Below are positions 41,686 to 49,684 of a stretch of 64,000 bases of DNA, piece by piece (within the stretch, counting starts at the first letter, position 1; every line of letters starts with the position of its first letter). The notes under the pieces are model-generated. The model had not been told where the DNA came from. It searched no databases and worked only from the letters and a program-made list of their open reading frames with translations. Source of the stretch: Streptomyces sp. Ag109_O5-1 (GTDB lineage Bacteria; Actinomycetota; Actinomycetes; Streptomycetales; Streptomycetaceae); the NCBI RefSeq assembly GCF_003814875.1, contig NZ_RKQF01000001.1, positions 7,750,001-7,814,000 of the forward strand. Reading direction: 5' to 3'. Made by a program: the position numbers and the translations under genes.

Positions 41686-41698
41686 AGGAAAGTTTCCT
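41686..41698 (-). promoter_or_regulatory. candidate CsnR operator
   Basis: AGGAAAGTTTCCT is a 13-base palindrome with a single central base, 90 bases upstream of csnR. It lies just upstream of TAACAG/GATCA sequences that could be the promoter. From memory the csnA chitosanase operator has the same kind of AGGAAA/TTTCCT dyad. It would allow CsnR to control its own operon. Confidence 0.7.
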
Positions 41699-41799
41699 GT
41701 TGGCTGGAAAACGTAGGCCGCCGGAAGGGGGGCGTCAATAGCCCGCCGGCGCGGCAATGCAGTCGTTACCTGGGCTTGAACGGGCACGGACATGCGAAA

Positions 41800-41825
41800 G
41801 GCCCGCCCGGGAGACCGGGCGGGCC
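41800..41825 (-). terminator. terminator after the DUF5707 gene
   Basis: GGCCCGCCCGG (41800-41810) pairs with CCGGGCGGGCC (41815-41825) around a GAGA loop; on the minus strand it is followed by CTTTCG. It ends the secreted-protein transcript before the csn operator region. Confidence 0.85.
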
Positions 41826-41848
41826 CTGTGGCGAGGGGGTCGAAGGTG

Positions 41849-42682
41849 CTAGTTCACCTTGATGTAGTCGCCCGCGGCCTTCGTCGCCGCGGTGGTCGCC
41901 GTACCGGCGAAGACATAGCGGTAGTAGCCGCTCTTCGACGCCTTCACGGTCGTGGACAGCGCGCCGCCCGTGCCGGAGGTGATGGTCTTGACGGTGGTGT
42001 ACGTCGTGCTGCTCGCGGGGCGGAACTGCAGGACGGCCTGCTGCCCCGAGTAGCCCTTGTACGCGGCGGCGTTCCAGTCGGCCCGGGTCAGCTTGCCCTT
42101 GACGGTGATCGTCCTGCCCTTGGCCACCGGCTCCGGCGAGGCGTCGGCGGTCAGCTTGGCCGCGCGCTGCAGCTTCGCCGTGCCCAGGTTGCCCCAGACC
42201 GCGGTGCCGGAGTTGAAGCTCAGGAAGTCGTCCGAGCTGGTGCCGTCGGTGTAGGAGTAGAGGCCACCGGCCTTCCAGGTGGTCGCGTCGGCGGCCTCGG
42301 ACAGGTCGCCCTGCGGGTCGATGACGATCTTCTCGGTGCAGCTGGCGGTGACGGTCGTGTCCGTCGTCGCCGTCGTCGTGCAGGTGGGCACGTCGTCGGG
42401 GCCGACCATGTTCTGCAGCGACTTCAGGGTGCCGCGGTACAGGATCACCCCGGCGAACGTCGTGTCGCCGTCGATGTTCACGTCCACCGGCCGGGTCAGG
42501 GTGTACGTCACCGGCACGCTCACCGTCTTGGTGGTGCCGACGACGATGGCCTTGCCGTTGTTCACCGTCACGCCGGTGAACTTCAGGTCGGGCGTGCTCG
42601 TGGCCGCGGAGGCGGCGGGCGCCGCGATACCGGCCAGGGCCAGGGCACCCGACAGGGCGGCGCCTATGGCGAGCTTTCTCAT
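41849..42682 (-). CDS. secreted DUF5707-like protein
   Basis: 277 residues. A clear signal peptide (MRKLAIGAALSGALALAG, cleavage after APAASA) leads to two beta-rich segments. The first (TPDLKFTGVTVNNGKAIVVG) matches what I recall as DUF5707; the second, with VAKGRTITVKGKLTRADWN and YSGQQAVLQFRP, is Ig-like and resembles domains in streptomycete extracellular proteins. Cysteines are few (two or three), suggesting one disulfide. No catalytic motif. ATG 42682 chosen because it begins the signal peptide; an in-frame ATG lies four codons upstream. Function unknown, probably surface or extracellular. Confidence 0.8.
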   Translation of the reverse strand: MRKLAIGAALSGALALAGIAAPAASAATSTPDLKFTGVTVNNGKAIVVGTTKTVSVPVTYTLTRPVDVNIDGDTTFAGVILYRGTLKSLQNMVGPDDVPTCTTTATTDTTVTASCTEKIVIDPQGDLSEAADATTWKAGGLYSYTDGTSSDDFLSFNSGTAVWGNLGTAKLQRAAKLTADASPEPVAKGRTITVKGKLTRADWNAAAYKGYSGQQAVLQFRPASSTTYTTVKTITSGTGGALSTTVKASKSGYYRYVFAGTATTAATKAAGDYIKVN

Positions 42683-42931
42683 GTATCCCCACATTCGGAA
42701 CGGGTCCCCGGGCGACGTCGCGCTCCAGAACAAGGACCCGTGGTGGGGTGACCCTAGATCATCGCGGTGCGCGCCGATAATGCGGGGGAGCTGTGAAGGT
42801 CATCTGAATCCGGCCGGATGGCGGGTGAGGGTCACGGCTCCGTCACGATCTTCGTTGTGCCTGGTCAACAGGCCTCTTCATAGAGCTTCCTGTCTCTTGA
42901 TCCCGACACCGGCCAGGAGAGCGCGAAGATC

Positions 42932-43480
42932 ATGACCCCTCGAAGACGGCTGTTCGTACGGCTGCTGCTGAGCGCCTTCGCCGACTTCGTGCCGCTGATG
43001 CTGACGATGTGCGTCATGGACTTCGTCGACGACGGCATCGCCTGGTCGGCCTTCGGCCGGTTGGCGGGGATCCCGGTGGCCTGGGCGCTGCTTGCCCTGC
43101 CGTGGGCCGCCTGGCGGACCGGTGTGCTGGTGCGCGCGGCGCGCGGGCTGGGCATCGAGGCCTCCGAGAACGCCCTGGACCACACTCAGACATACGTCCT
43201 CACCGGCATCCCGCTCGCCCTCGTCCGTGCCGAACTGGGCTCGGCCCGGCGGGCGTTCGAGGTCGGCGAGGGCAATCCGGTGGACTTCCGCTGGCGCCCG
43301 CTGCGGGGCAGGGCGTCCGCCGACGGGACGGTCACCTTCGACGAGTCCTCGGGGGAGGCCCGTGTCGAGGTCCGCGCAGGCAAGGGCCTCAAGAGCGACG
43401 TCCTCCTCTTCCAGGGCGCCGTCTTCATCGCGCTCTGTCAGATATTGCGCACGCTGCAGCCGACGAAGCGGGCAGGGTGA
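42932..43480 (+). CDS. membrane protein of unknown function
   Basis: 182 residues. Two N-terminal membrane helices (LLLSAFADFVPLMLTMCVM; IPVAWALLALPWAAWRTGVL) are followed by a soluble, probably cytoplasmic C-terminal domain with many charged residues (VEVRAGKGLKSDVLLFQGA). GGAGAG lies about 14 bases upstream of ATG 42932. No family recognised. Its 3' end is only 7 bases from the convergent Uma2 gene. Confidence 0.65.
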   Translation: MTPRRRLFVRLLLSAFADFVPLMLTMCVMDFVDDGIAWSAFGRLAGIPVAWALLALPWAAWRTGVLVRAARGLGIEASENALDHTQTYVLTGIPLALVRAELGSARRAFEVGEGNPVDFRWRPLRGRASADGTVTFDESSGEARVEVRAGKGLKSDVLLFQGAVFIALCQILRTLQPTKRAG

Positions 43481-43487
43481 GATCCGG

Positions 43488-44108
43488 TCAGTCCTCGAGG
43501 AACGGGGCCGTGTCCAGGGTGGGGTAGGGGGCCGGGAGGGGGAGGGGCTCGCCGAGGTCGACCTTGACGTCGGTGTTGTAGTAGGCCTCGGTGGGGTCGT
43601 CGCCGGGGAGGACGGGGTCCGAGTAGCAGTGGGCCGTCTTGGTGCGGCGGTCGATGAGCACGTAGACGGGGATGCCGACGGCGGCGTAGGTGCGGAACTT
43701 GGGCCCGGTGTCGGTCTCGTGGTTGCTTGAGGTGACCTCGCCGACGAGAGCGATCATGTCCACGGGGTACCAGCCCTTGTGCGCTTTGCGATACGACTCG
43801 TCGAGTTCGGTCGCCCTGCGTCGGCGGATGTAGAAGTCGGGGACGAACAGCGTCATCGTCTTGCCGTCCTCGTGGGCGGCTCGATAGCCGTTGCCCATGC
43901 CCACGAGTCGGAAGCCGGCTGAGCGGAACTGGAAACTCAGCTCGAACGCGCCGTCGTTGTGGTTGTCGTTCGCCGTCGGCGGCACGATGGCCATCCCCTC
44001 GATGTACTCGGGCCGAATCGGCGCCACCGACGCCTCTTCGATCGCGATCAACAGATCGATGGGGTCCTGCTCCGTCATGATTTTCTCCATGATCGGCTCG
44101 GCGCTCAT
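43488..44108 (-). CDS. Uma2-family putative nuclease
   Basis: 206 residues of the Uma2 (formerly DUF820) family, which has a PD-(D/E)xK nuclease fold. Family landmarks are PEYIEGMAIVPP near residue 34, LFVPDFYI near residue 88 (the Asp), and VGEVTSSNHETDTGPKFRTY near residue 122 (E-x-K core, followed by YAAVGIPVYVLID). The family is abundant in Streptomyces and cyanobacteria; its natural role is not established. AGGAGAACC precedes ATG 44108; internal ATGs at 44090 and 44078 are possible. Confidence 0.85.
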   Translation of the reverse strand: MSAEPIMEKIMTEQDPIDLLIAIEEASVAPIRPEYIEGMAIVPPTANDNHNDGAFELSFQFRSAGFRLVGMGNGYRAAHEDGKTMTLFVPDFYIRRRRATELDESYRKAHKGWYPVDMIALVGEVTSSNHETDTGPKFRTYAAVGIPVYVLIDRRTKTAHCYSDPVLPGDDPTEAYYNTDVKVDLGEPLPLPAPYPTLDTAPFLED

Positions 44109-44241
44109 CCCTGGTTCTCCTCACGCTGATGCCAGGCTAAGCCCGCGCTGGGCGCCCCGGCAGAACGATGGGGCACCCCGGGCGCTGTAAGACGCCGGAA
44201 TGCCCCACCCTTCACTCGAACGAGCGTGCTGAACCGTTCCG

Positions 44242-45345
44242 CTACTTCCCGGGCGTCGCCGGCCGCTGCGAGGCGATCGGCGCCGTAGCCGCCACCTGCG
44301 GCGAGTCCGAGTCGGAGAAGACGGACGGGGCCGCCACCACCGCCACCGGGTCCGCGGCCTCCTCGTCCAGCAGTACGGCCGATTCGCCGCCGACGATCCG
44401 GATGTGCGCCGCGTCGAAGGCCCGCTTGATCCGCCAGCGCAGCTCGCGCTCCACGGTCACCGCCTTGCCCGGCATGGTCTTGGCGGAGAGGCGGACCACC
44501 ATCGAGTCGATGAGGACGGAGTCCAGGCCGAGGATCTGGATCGGGCCCCATAGGAGCTCGTTCCAGGGCTCCTCCTTGCTCATCTTCTCGGCGACCTCGT
44601 CGAGGGTGGCCCGGACCCGGTCCAGGTCCTCGGTGGGCCGGACGGTGACGTCCACCCCGGCCGTGGCCCAGCCCTGCGAGAGGTTGCCGATGCGCTTGAT
44701 CTCTCCGTTGCGGACGTACCAGATCTCGCCGTTCGCGCCGCGCAGCTTGGTCACCCGCAGGCCGACCTCGACCACCTCGCCGGAGGCCACCCCGGCGTCG
44801 ATCGAGTCGCCGACGCCGTACTGGTCCTCCAGGATCATGAACACGCCGGAGAGGAAGTCCGTGACCAGGTTGCGGGCGCCGAAGCCGATCGCGACACCGG
44901 CGACACCGGCCGAGGCCAGCAGTGGCGCGAGGTTGATCTGGAAGGCGGACAGCGCCATCAGCGCTGCCGTGCCCAGGATCAGGAAGCTCGCCACCGACCG
45001 CAGCACCGACCCGATCGCCTGCGAGCGCTGCCGCCGCCGTTCGGCGTTGACCAGCAGTCCGCCGAGGGTCGTGCCCTCCGCCGACTCGGCCGTCCGGTTC
45101 ATGCGGTCGATGAGCTTGGTGATCGCCCGCAGCACGACGTTTCTGAGCACCACCGCGATCACCAGGATCAGCAGCACCTTCAGACCGATCGCGAGCCAGG
45201 TCGACCAGTTCTGCTCGACCCAGCTCGCGGCGTTCGTGGCGCTCTCCTGGGCGTCCTGGAGCGTGGGCACCGCCGGGGTCGACGACTCCGAGGGAGTCGG
45301 CGACGGTGACGAACCGGCGGCCAGTAGGACGGCGGGCAAGGACAC
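44242..45345 (-). CDS. MscS-family mechanosensitive channel
   Basis: 367 residues. A short extracellular N-terminus rich in Ser/Pro/Thr, then helices near 50-70 (WLAIGLKVLLILVIAVVL), 115-135 and the pore helix with the family pattern LLASAGVAGVAIGFGARNLV. The beta domain continues GVFMILEDQYGVGDSI, VEVGLRVTKLRGANGEIWYV and GEIKRIGNLSQGW. It should open under membrane tension to release solutes during hypo-osmotic shock. The cytoplasmic C-terminus is Ala/Val-rich. GTG 45345 has GGAGGT upstream. It is divergent from the HNH gene. Confidence 0.9.
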   Translation of the reverse strand: MSLPAVLLAAGSSPSPTPSESSTPAVPTLQDAQESATNAASWVEQNWSTWLAIGLKVLLILVIAVVLRNVVLRAITKLIDRMNRTAESAEGTTLGGLLVNAERRRQRSQAIGSVLRSVASFLILGTAALMALSAFQINLAPLLASAGVAGVAIGFGARNLVTDFLSGVFMILEDQYGVGDSIDAGVASGEVVEVGLRVTKLRGANGEIWYVRNGEIKRIGNLSQGWATAGVDVTVRPTEDLDRVRATLDEVAEKMSKEEPWNELLWGPIQILGLDSVLIDSMVVRLSAKTMPGKAVTVERELRWRIKRAFDAAHIRIVGGESAVLLDEEAADPVAVVAAPSVFSDSDSPQVAATAPIASQRPATPGK

Positions 45346-45683
45346 GGCGGGTACCTCCAGGCGGTGCGGTACTGCCCTCCGGTACGGCGTTCCGGGTCAG
45401 GTACGGCGGTCAAGGTCACGAAAAGGTCACCGGACGGGCAGGACAACCACACTAACGGGGCACTGGGTGTGCGCCCCACCGATACAAGAAGGAGAGACTG
45501 TGCTCACCCCGCCTGAACAGGCCCGCTTGAAGAGGCGGGCAACCGGGGGATGAATGCGGTGTGGTCGAAAACACTCCCAGCCCGTTACCGGGACATGGTG
45601 GCGCGTCCACCAGGCAAGAGGGGAGACTGGCCACAGATCGTCCCGGCGCGAGCCACGCGCCGCCGACGCCCAAGGAGGCACCC
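45346..45683. other. divergent intergenic region between the MscS and HNH genes
   Basis: 338 bases that should hold both divergent promoters. The only gene-like item is a 17-codon frame at 45500-45553 with a strong AAGGAGAG ribosome site. No clear -10/-35 pair could be assigned. Confidence 0.4.
45500..45553 (+). CDS. possible 17-residue leader peptide
   Basis: GTG 45500 follows AGAAGGAGAGACT, a near-ideal ribosome site, and opens a short frame MLTPPEQARLKRRATGG. It lies 130 bases before the HNH gene on the same strand. Its mRNA can form a hairpin around CCCGC/GCGGG. It may be a regulatory upstream ORF or a micro-protein; the evidence is only the ribosome site. Confidence 0.3.
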   Translation: MLTPPEQARLKRRATGG

Positions 45684-46220
45684 GTGCCGCATGTCCTGGT
45701 CCTCAACGCGTCGTACGAGCCGCTCGGCGTCGTACCGCTCCGCCGCGCGCTCATCCTCGTCCTGGAGAACAAGGCAGTCGCCTTGGAGGAATCCGGCGCC
45801 TATATGCACAGCGCAACCGTCACAGTCCCCGCACCCAGCGTGGTCCGGCTCAAGCGATTCGTACGGGTTCCCTACCGGGGGCCCGTTCCTCTCACTCGAA
45901 GGGCGCTCTTCGCGCGCGACGGGGGCCGGTGCATGTACTGCGGTGGCGTCGCAACCAGCGTCGACCACGTCATCCCGCGCAGTCGCGGGGGTCAGCACGT
46001 CTGGGACAACGTGGTGGCGTCCTGCCGCCGCTGCAACCACGTCAAGGCCGACCGCCATCTCTTCGAGATCGGCTGGCGGCTGCGGCACAAACCAGCCCCA
46101 CCCACCGGCCTGGCCTGGCGCATCATCGGCACCGGCCATAGGGACCCGCGCTGGCTGCCGTACCTGCAGCCGTACGGCGCGGACGACGCCCTGGCCCGGA
46201 TCGACGGCATCTCCGCCTGA
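45684..46220 (+). CDS. HNH endonuclease domain protein
   Basis: 178 residues. The N-terminal half (PHVLVLNASYEPLGVVPLRR) is typical of a widespread actinobacterial HNH protein. The nuclease core holds two zinc knuckles (CMYC and CRRCN) and the metal/catalytic DHVIPRSRGG with Asn in WDNVVASC. Expected to cut DNA, but the widespread stand-alone members have no established role. GTG 45684 with AAGGAGG upstream was preferred over an earlier in-frame GTG at 45561 because the conserved sequence starts there. Confidence 0.88.
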   Translation: MPHVLVLNASYEPLGVVPLRRALILVLENKAVALEESGAYMHSATVTVPAPSVVRLKRFVRVPYRGPVPLTRRALFARDGGRCMYCGGVATSVDHVIPRSRGGQHVWDNVVASCRRCNHVKADRHLFEIGWRLRHKPAPPTGLAWRIIGTGHRDPRWLPYLQPYGADDALARIDGISA

Positions 46221-46290
46221 CGATCCGGGCTTTCGCGTACCCCGTGGCTGCGGGTCCGGCCACGGGGCCCTACGGCGTGGACGGGGTGTC

Positions 46291-46542
46291 TCAGCCGAAC
46301 CAGCTCACCTGGACGATCACGATGCGCTCACCTCGCACGTCGGTCAGATAGGTGAGCATCAGCAGCCCCCGGCTCTCGTCGCGCACACCGGGACCGGGTC
46401 CGGTATAGGCGGCCCCCTCCAGGAAGACCATGGACTCGCGCACGGCGATCTCATTCGCCAGTCGCTCCGTCTCGGCGCGGGCCGCATCCGGAAGTCCGTC
46501 CAGCAGGTCGTCCTGGAACAGCTCCCAGCGCCAGTCAGCCAC
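46291..46542 (-). CDS. RelE/ParE-like toxin candidate
   Basis: 83 residues: MADWRWELFQDDLLDGLPDA with a C-terminal strand-rich part (LLMLTYLTDVRGERIVIVQV). Size and pattern resemble RelE/ParE ribosome- or gyrase-targeting toxins, though typical basic catalytic residues are sparse. The start (GTG 46542 or 46545) overlaps the last codons of the upstream DUF6247 gene, as in toxin-antitoxin operons where the antitoxin comes first. Toxicity is an inference from size and arrangement. Confidence 0.55.
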   Translation of the reverse strand: MADWRWELFQDDLLDGLPDAARAETERLANEIAVRESMVFLEGAAYTGPGPGVRDESRGLLMLTYLTDVRGERIVIVQVSWFG

Positions 46543-46891
46543 CACCCGCGACCTTGCGATGCGCGGCGCGCACGATCTCCCCGGCGGCACGGATGGCCTG
46601 TTCACGTACGGCCGGGTCGGGGCTGTTGACGGCCTGCTCGGCGGCGTGCAGCCGACGCGCTGTCCCGGGGTGGCGCTCGATCTCGACCACGACACCCCAC
46701 TGCCGGTAGAACATCCGGATCGGTACGACACTGTCCTCGTCGCCGGCCCGTACGAACGCCTTCTGGAGGTCCTCGAAGAACTCGGGGAGGCGGGACGGCG
46801 CGACGGTGGCCACGGCCTGCCGGAGTGCGGGAAGCTTCAGTTCGGGCATGGGAATGAGCGGAGCGTCCTCGTCCGCGTACGGCATCGTCAT
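46535..46891 (-). CDS. DUF6247-family protein, candidate antitoxin
   Basis: 118 residues. The recognisable core is LPALRQAVATVAPSRLPEFF and VVPIRMFYRQWGVVVEIERH, followed by a helical tail, which I recall as DUF6247. These small proteins commonly precede a short RelE-like gene in Streptomyces, which is the case here with overlapping ends. ATG 46891 follows GGAAGGGGC; ATG 46948 with GGAGGAG would add 19 residues and overlap nothing important. Confidence 0.65.
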   Translation of the reverse strand: MTMPYADEDAPLIPMPELKLPALRQAVATVAPSRLPEFFEDLQKAFVRAGDEDSVVPIRMFYRQWGVVVEIERHPGTARRLHAAEQAVNSPDPAVREQAIRAAGEIVRAAHRKVAGGG

Positions 46892-46953
46892 CGGCCGCCC
46901 CTTCCGCTCGTCGAGCACCTTTCCGGCACGGGCCCACGCTAGCGCCATTCCCG

Positions 46954-47185
46954 TCACTCCTCCGGCCGCGCGAGCGGATCCGTACCGCAGAGGGTGAGAG
47001 CGAGGCTCCACTCCGCCCAGACGGTCTTGCCCACACCGGCCCGCGGCCCCACGCCCCGGTCGTCCGCGAGTGCTCCGACCAGCAGTAACCCTCGCCCGAA
47101 CTGATCCTCTCCGGTTACGCCACGCATACAGGGCAGCCGTTCACCGCGGGGGTCGCTCACCTCGACGCGGAGTGCAGCGGGTGTG
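46954..47185 (-). pseudogene. 3' fragment of a HATPase (RsbW-like) gene
   Basis: The last 75 or so codons of an anti-sigma-type ATP-binding protein: LRVEVSDPRGERLPC, GRGLLLVGALADDRGVG and KTVWAEWSL, ending at TGA 46954. The N-terminal half with the start and the first ATP-binding motif is absent; upstream sequence switches abruptly to the 5'-truncated XRE gene of the opposite strand at about 47180-47195. The pattern suggests a deletion that removed both 5' ends. Unlikely to be expressed as a functional protein. Confidence 0.75.
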
Positions 47186-47707
47186 GTGGCGCAACTCTCG
47201 CTCGTTCCCGGCCTGTTCCAGACTGCCGAGTACGCCCGTTCGCTGGCCATCAGCGAAGGCGCGGGGGTGTGGGAGGACCCCGATGAGATCGAGCGCCTCG
47301 TCGAGATCCGCATGCGCCGACAGGAACGCCTCCATGAGGAGCGCCCGCTTCAGGTGTACGCCATCGTCTGGGAGGCCGCGCTACGGCAGTTGGTCGGTGG
47401 GCCCGACACGATGCGCGCGCAGTTGGAACACCTGCTGGAAGTGGCCAAGCTGCCGAACGTACGACTCCAGGTGCTGCCCTTCCACGCGGGTGGACATCCG
47501 TGTATCCCGGGGGCGTTCACGATCATCTCGTTCGCCGAAGCCGCTGCGGTGGACGTGGTCCACGCTGACACCATCGCGTCTACTGTGTGGGTGGAGAGTG
47601 AGGCCGAAAGCACCGCGTACAGCGCGTTTTTCGAACGTACTGCGAGGCTGAGCCTCGCCCAGCACGACTCGGCTCTGCTGATCGATGCCATTCGCCAGGA
47701 GATGTGA
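47183..47707 (+). pseudogene. 5'-truncated XRE/DUF5753 regulator
   Basis: 174 codons matching only the C-terminal DUF5753 part of the large Streptomyces helix-turn-helix family: LSLVPGLFQTAEYARSLAIS, RQERLHEERPLQVYAIVWEA, LPFHAGGHPCIPGAFTIISF. The N-terminal 90-100 residues that carry the DNA-binding domain are missing. A GTG at 47183 could still start translation, so a shortened ligand-sensing remnant might be made. The DUF397 partner downstream is intact. Confidence 0.75.
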
Positions 47708-47711
47708 CCTC

Positions 47712-47885
47712 ATGCATGAGTTCGACTTCGCCAAATCCAGCTACAGCAGTACCGCCGGCGAATGCCTCGAAGTAGCCCGCAACATCCCCCGAACCGTCGC
47801 CGTGCGCGACTCCAAAACCCCCGACGGCCCGATACTCCGCCTCGCCCCGAAGGCCTGGGCGGAGTTCGTCGCGTCGCAACGCTGA
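47712..47885 (+). CDS. DUF397-family protein
   Basis: 57 residues with the DUF397 pattern: FAKSSYSSTAGECLEVARN, VAVRDSKTPDGPILRL and AWAEFVA. These small proteins almost always follow an XRE/DUF5753 regulator gene and are thought to work with it, in some cases as a toxin-antitoxin-like pair. Here the regulator has lost its DNA-binding half, so this gene may be an orphan. Confidence 0.85.
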   Translation: MHEFDFAKSSYSSTAGECLEVARNIPRTVAVRDSKTPDGPILRLAPKAWAEFVASQR

Positions 47886-47889
47886 TCGG

Positions 47890-48267
47890 TCAGCCGCCGC
47901 TGCGTGGGCCCTCGGGACGCGCGCCGTGTACGACGTACAGTCCGCCGCCCACCGCGAACGCGCCCAGCGCCGCCGCCCAGGCGGCCGGCTGTGCCCCGGG
48001 TTGCACGGGCCACGCCCACAGAGCCGTCCAGCGACCGTGCGGCCCCGCTGAGGCAAGGTACACGGCACCGACATAAGCGAAGGGCGGCAGCCAGCTCAGC
48101 CGGGCGCCGAGCAGTACGGCGGCCGCCGCCGTGACACCCGTACAGCCCAGGGTGTTGCGGATCACGGTCGGCGGCCCGAAGACCTCCGGATGCCCCAGCA
48201 CGGCCAGTGGCAGCAGCACGGCCGCGAGCGCGGTGAGCCCGGTCAGCGCTTTTGCGTACCCGGGCAC
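47890..48267 (-). CDS. small membrane protein
   Basis: 125 residues with four hydrophobic segments (LTALAAVLLPLAVLG; GVTAAAAVLLGARLSWLPPF; FAYVGAVYLAS; AAWAAALGAFAVGGGLYVV). No motif recognised. GTG 48267 starts it. It lies downstream of, and in the same direction as, the PadR-ABC operon, with a 58-base gap from the permease stop, so it may be its last gene. Confidence 0.7.
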   Translation of the reverse strand: MPGYAKALTGLTALAAVLLPLAVLGHPEVFGPPTVIRNTLGCTGVTAAAAVLLGARLSWLPPFAYVGAVYLASAGPHGRWTALWAWPVQPGAQPAAWAAALGAFAVGGGLYVVHGARPEGPRSGG

Positions 48268-48325
48268 GTGCGTGCTCCGGTCCCGGGGGCCCCTGCGCCT
48301 CCGGGACCGGACGCTCGTCCGGCGG

Positions 48326-49684
48326 TCACGCGTAGCGCAGCTCCGCCGGGTGCACCGAGCGGCGCAGCAGGGGCAGCGAGGTGGCCGCGGCGAGCAGGCA
48401 GCAGACGTACACGACCACCGGGACCAGCAGCGCCCCGTACGGCACCGCCGAGGCGGTGTGCTCTGTGGCGAGCGCCGCGTACCAGACGCCGATCGCCATC
48501 CCGCCCGCGCCCGCCACCGTGACCGCGGGCAGCAGCGGCAGCGCGGTCTCCAGGAGCAGCGCCCGGGCCAGCACCCCGCGCGGCACCCCGGCCGCGGTCT
48601 GAGCCGCCAGGCCCCGGCGCCGGGTGGCCAGGGACTCCGCGGTGCCCACGACGAGAGCGGACAGGACGATCACCAGGGCGACGAGGAGCGCGGCGGCCGT
48701 CAGGTCGATCCCCGTCGTGTAGAAGGCCATGTCCGTGCCGAGCGAGCCGTCGCGGCGCATGGCGTGCAGATCGGCGAGCAGCACCTGCCGTACACCGGCG
48801 AAGCCCGTGCCCACGAGCGTCACCAGCAGCACGGCCGCGTTCGTGCGGGCCGCCGCCCAGGGGTCGTCGCGCAGCCGTTCCGCCGCGATGAGCAGCGCCG
48901 GCCGGCTCGCGCGGACCGCGACCACCCGGCCGAGCAGCCCGGACCACCAGCCCGGCAGCCACACCACCGCGACGCCGACCAGCACGATCAGCGCGAAGAC
49001 CGACAGTCGGGCGGGTGAGGAGGCGAGACGGTCGCCGTTGTCGGGGGTCAGCACGGTCAGCAGCACCAACACCGTGCACAGGGCGCTCACCACCAGGAAC
49101 ACCCGCCCAGGAGGCCGAGTGGGCCGCACCCGGCGTACCCGGCCGAGCGGCGAGGCCACCACCCGGCGCAGCGCCAGCGCACTCACCGCCGCGCCCAGCA
49201 CCGGCACGCCCACGGGCACCAGGACGATCCCGGCCCAGGCCAGGACGGCCGGCCGCGACCAGAGGGACAGCAGGACCGGAATCGCGACCGCGGTGGCGAG
49301 CCCGGAGCCCAGCAGGCAGGCAAGGCCCGTCTCCAGTGCCGCGATCCGTCGTACCTGGCCCGGTGCGGCCCCCGCGAGCCGCAGCGCGGCCAGCCGGCGG
49401 TCCCGGTGCACCGCGCCGATCCGCGCGCACTGTCCGAGGAACCCGAACACCGGGACGAGCAGCAGCATCAGTGCGACGACCACTCCGTCGCGCGTTCCGG
49501 GCTGGTCCAGGAGCCCGGAGCCGACCGCCACGCTGTACTGGCCGTCCAGCGACAGGAGGACGGCGACCGCCAGCCCGAGACCGGTCGCGAGGCCGGCCCC
49601 GGCCGCGGTCAGCGCGACCCGCCACCACTCCCGCCGGTCCGACCCCCGGGTCAGCAGCCAGGCGAGCCGCAGATCGGCCCTCAT
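48326..49684 (-). CDS. FtsX-type ABC transporter permease
   Basis: 452 residues with about eight to ten membrane helices and only short extracellular parts. An early segment AVHRDRRLAALRLAGAAPGQ, just before a helix, is the conserved FtsX/MacB coupling helix region; a second copy (ESLATRRRGLAAQTAAGVPR) precedes the C-terminal helices. Paired with the ATPase whose stop overlaps its ATG (ATGA at 49684-49681). Drug or peptide export is typical for PadR-linked systems of this type, but the substrate is unknown. Confidence 0.85.
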   Translation of the reverse strand: MRADLRLAWLLTRGSDRREWWRVALTAAGAGLATGLGLAVAVLLSLDGQYSVAVGSGLLDQPGTRDGVVVALMLLLVPVFGFLGQCARIGAVHRDRRLAALRLAGAAPGQVRRIAALETGLACLLGSGLATAVAIPVLLSLWSRPAVLAWAGIVLVPVGVPVLGAAVSALALRRVVASPLGRVRRVRPTRPPGRVFLVVSALCTVLVLLTVLTPDNGDRLASSPARLSVFALIVLVGVAVVWLPGWWSGLLGRVVAVRASRPALLIAAERLRDDPWAAARTNAAVLLVTLVGTGFAGVRQVLLADLHAMRRDGSLGTDMAFYTTGIDLTAAALLVALVIVLSALVVGTAESLATRRRGLAAQTAAGVPRGVLARALLLETALPLLPAVTVAGAGGMAIGVWYAALATEHTASAVPYGALLVPVVVYVCCLLAAATSLPLLRRSVHPAELRYA

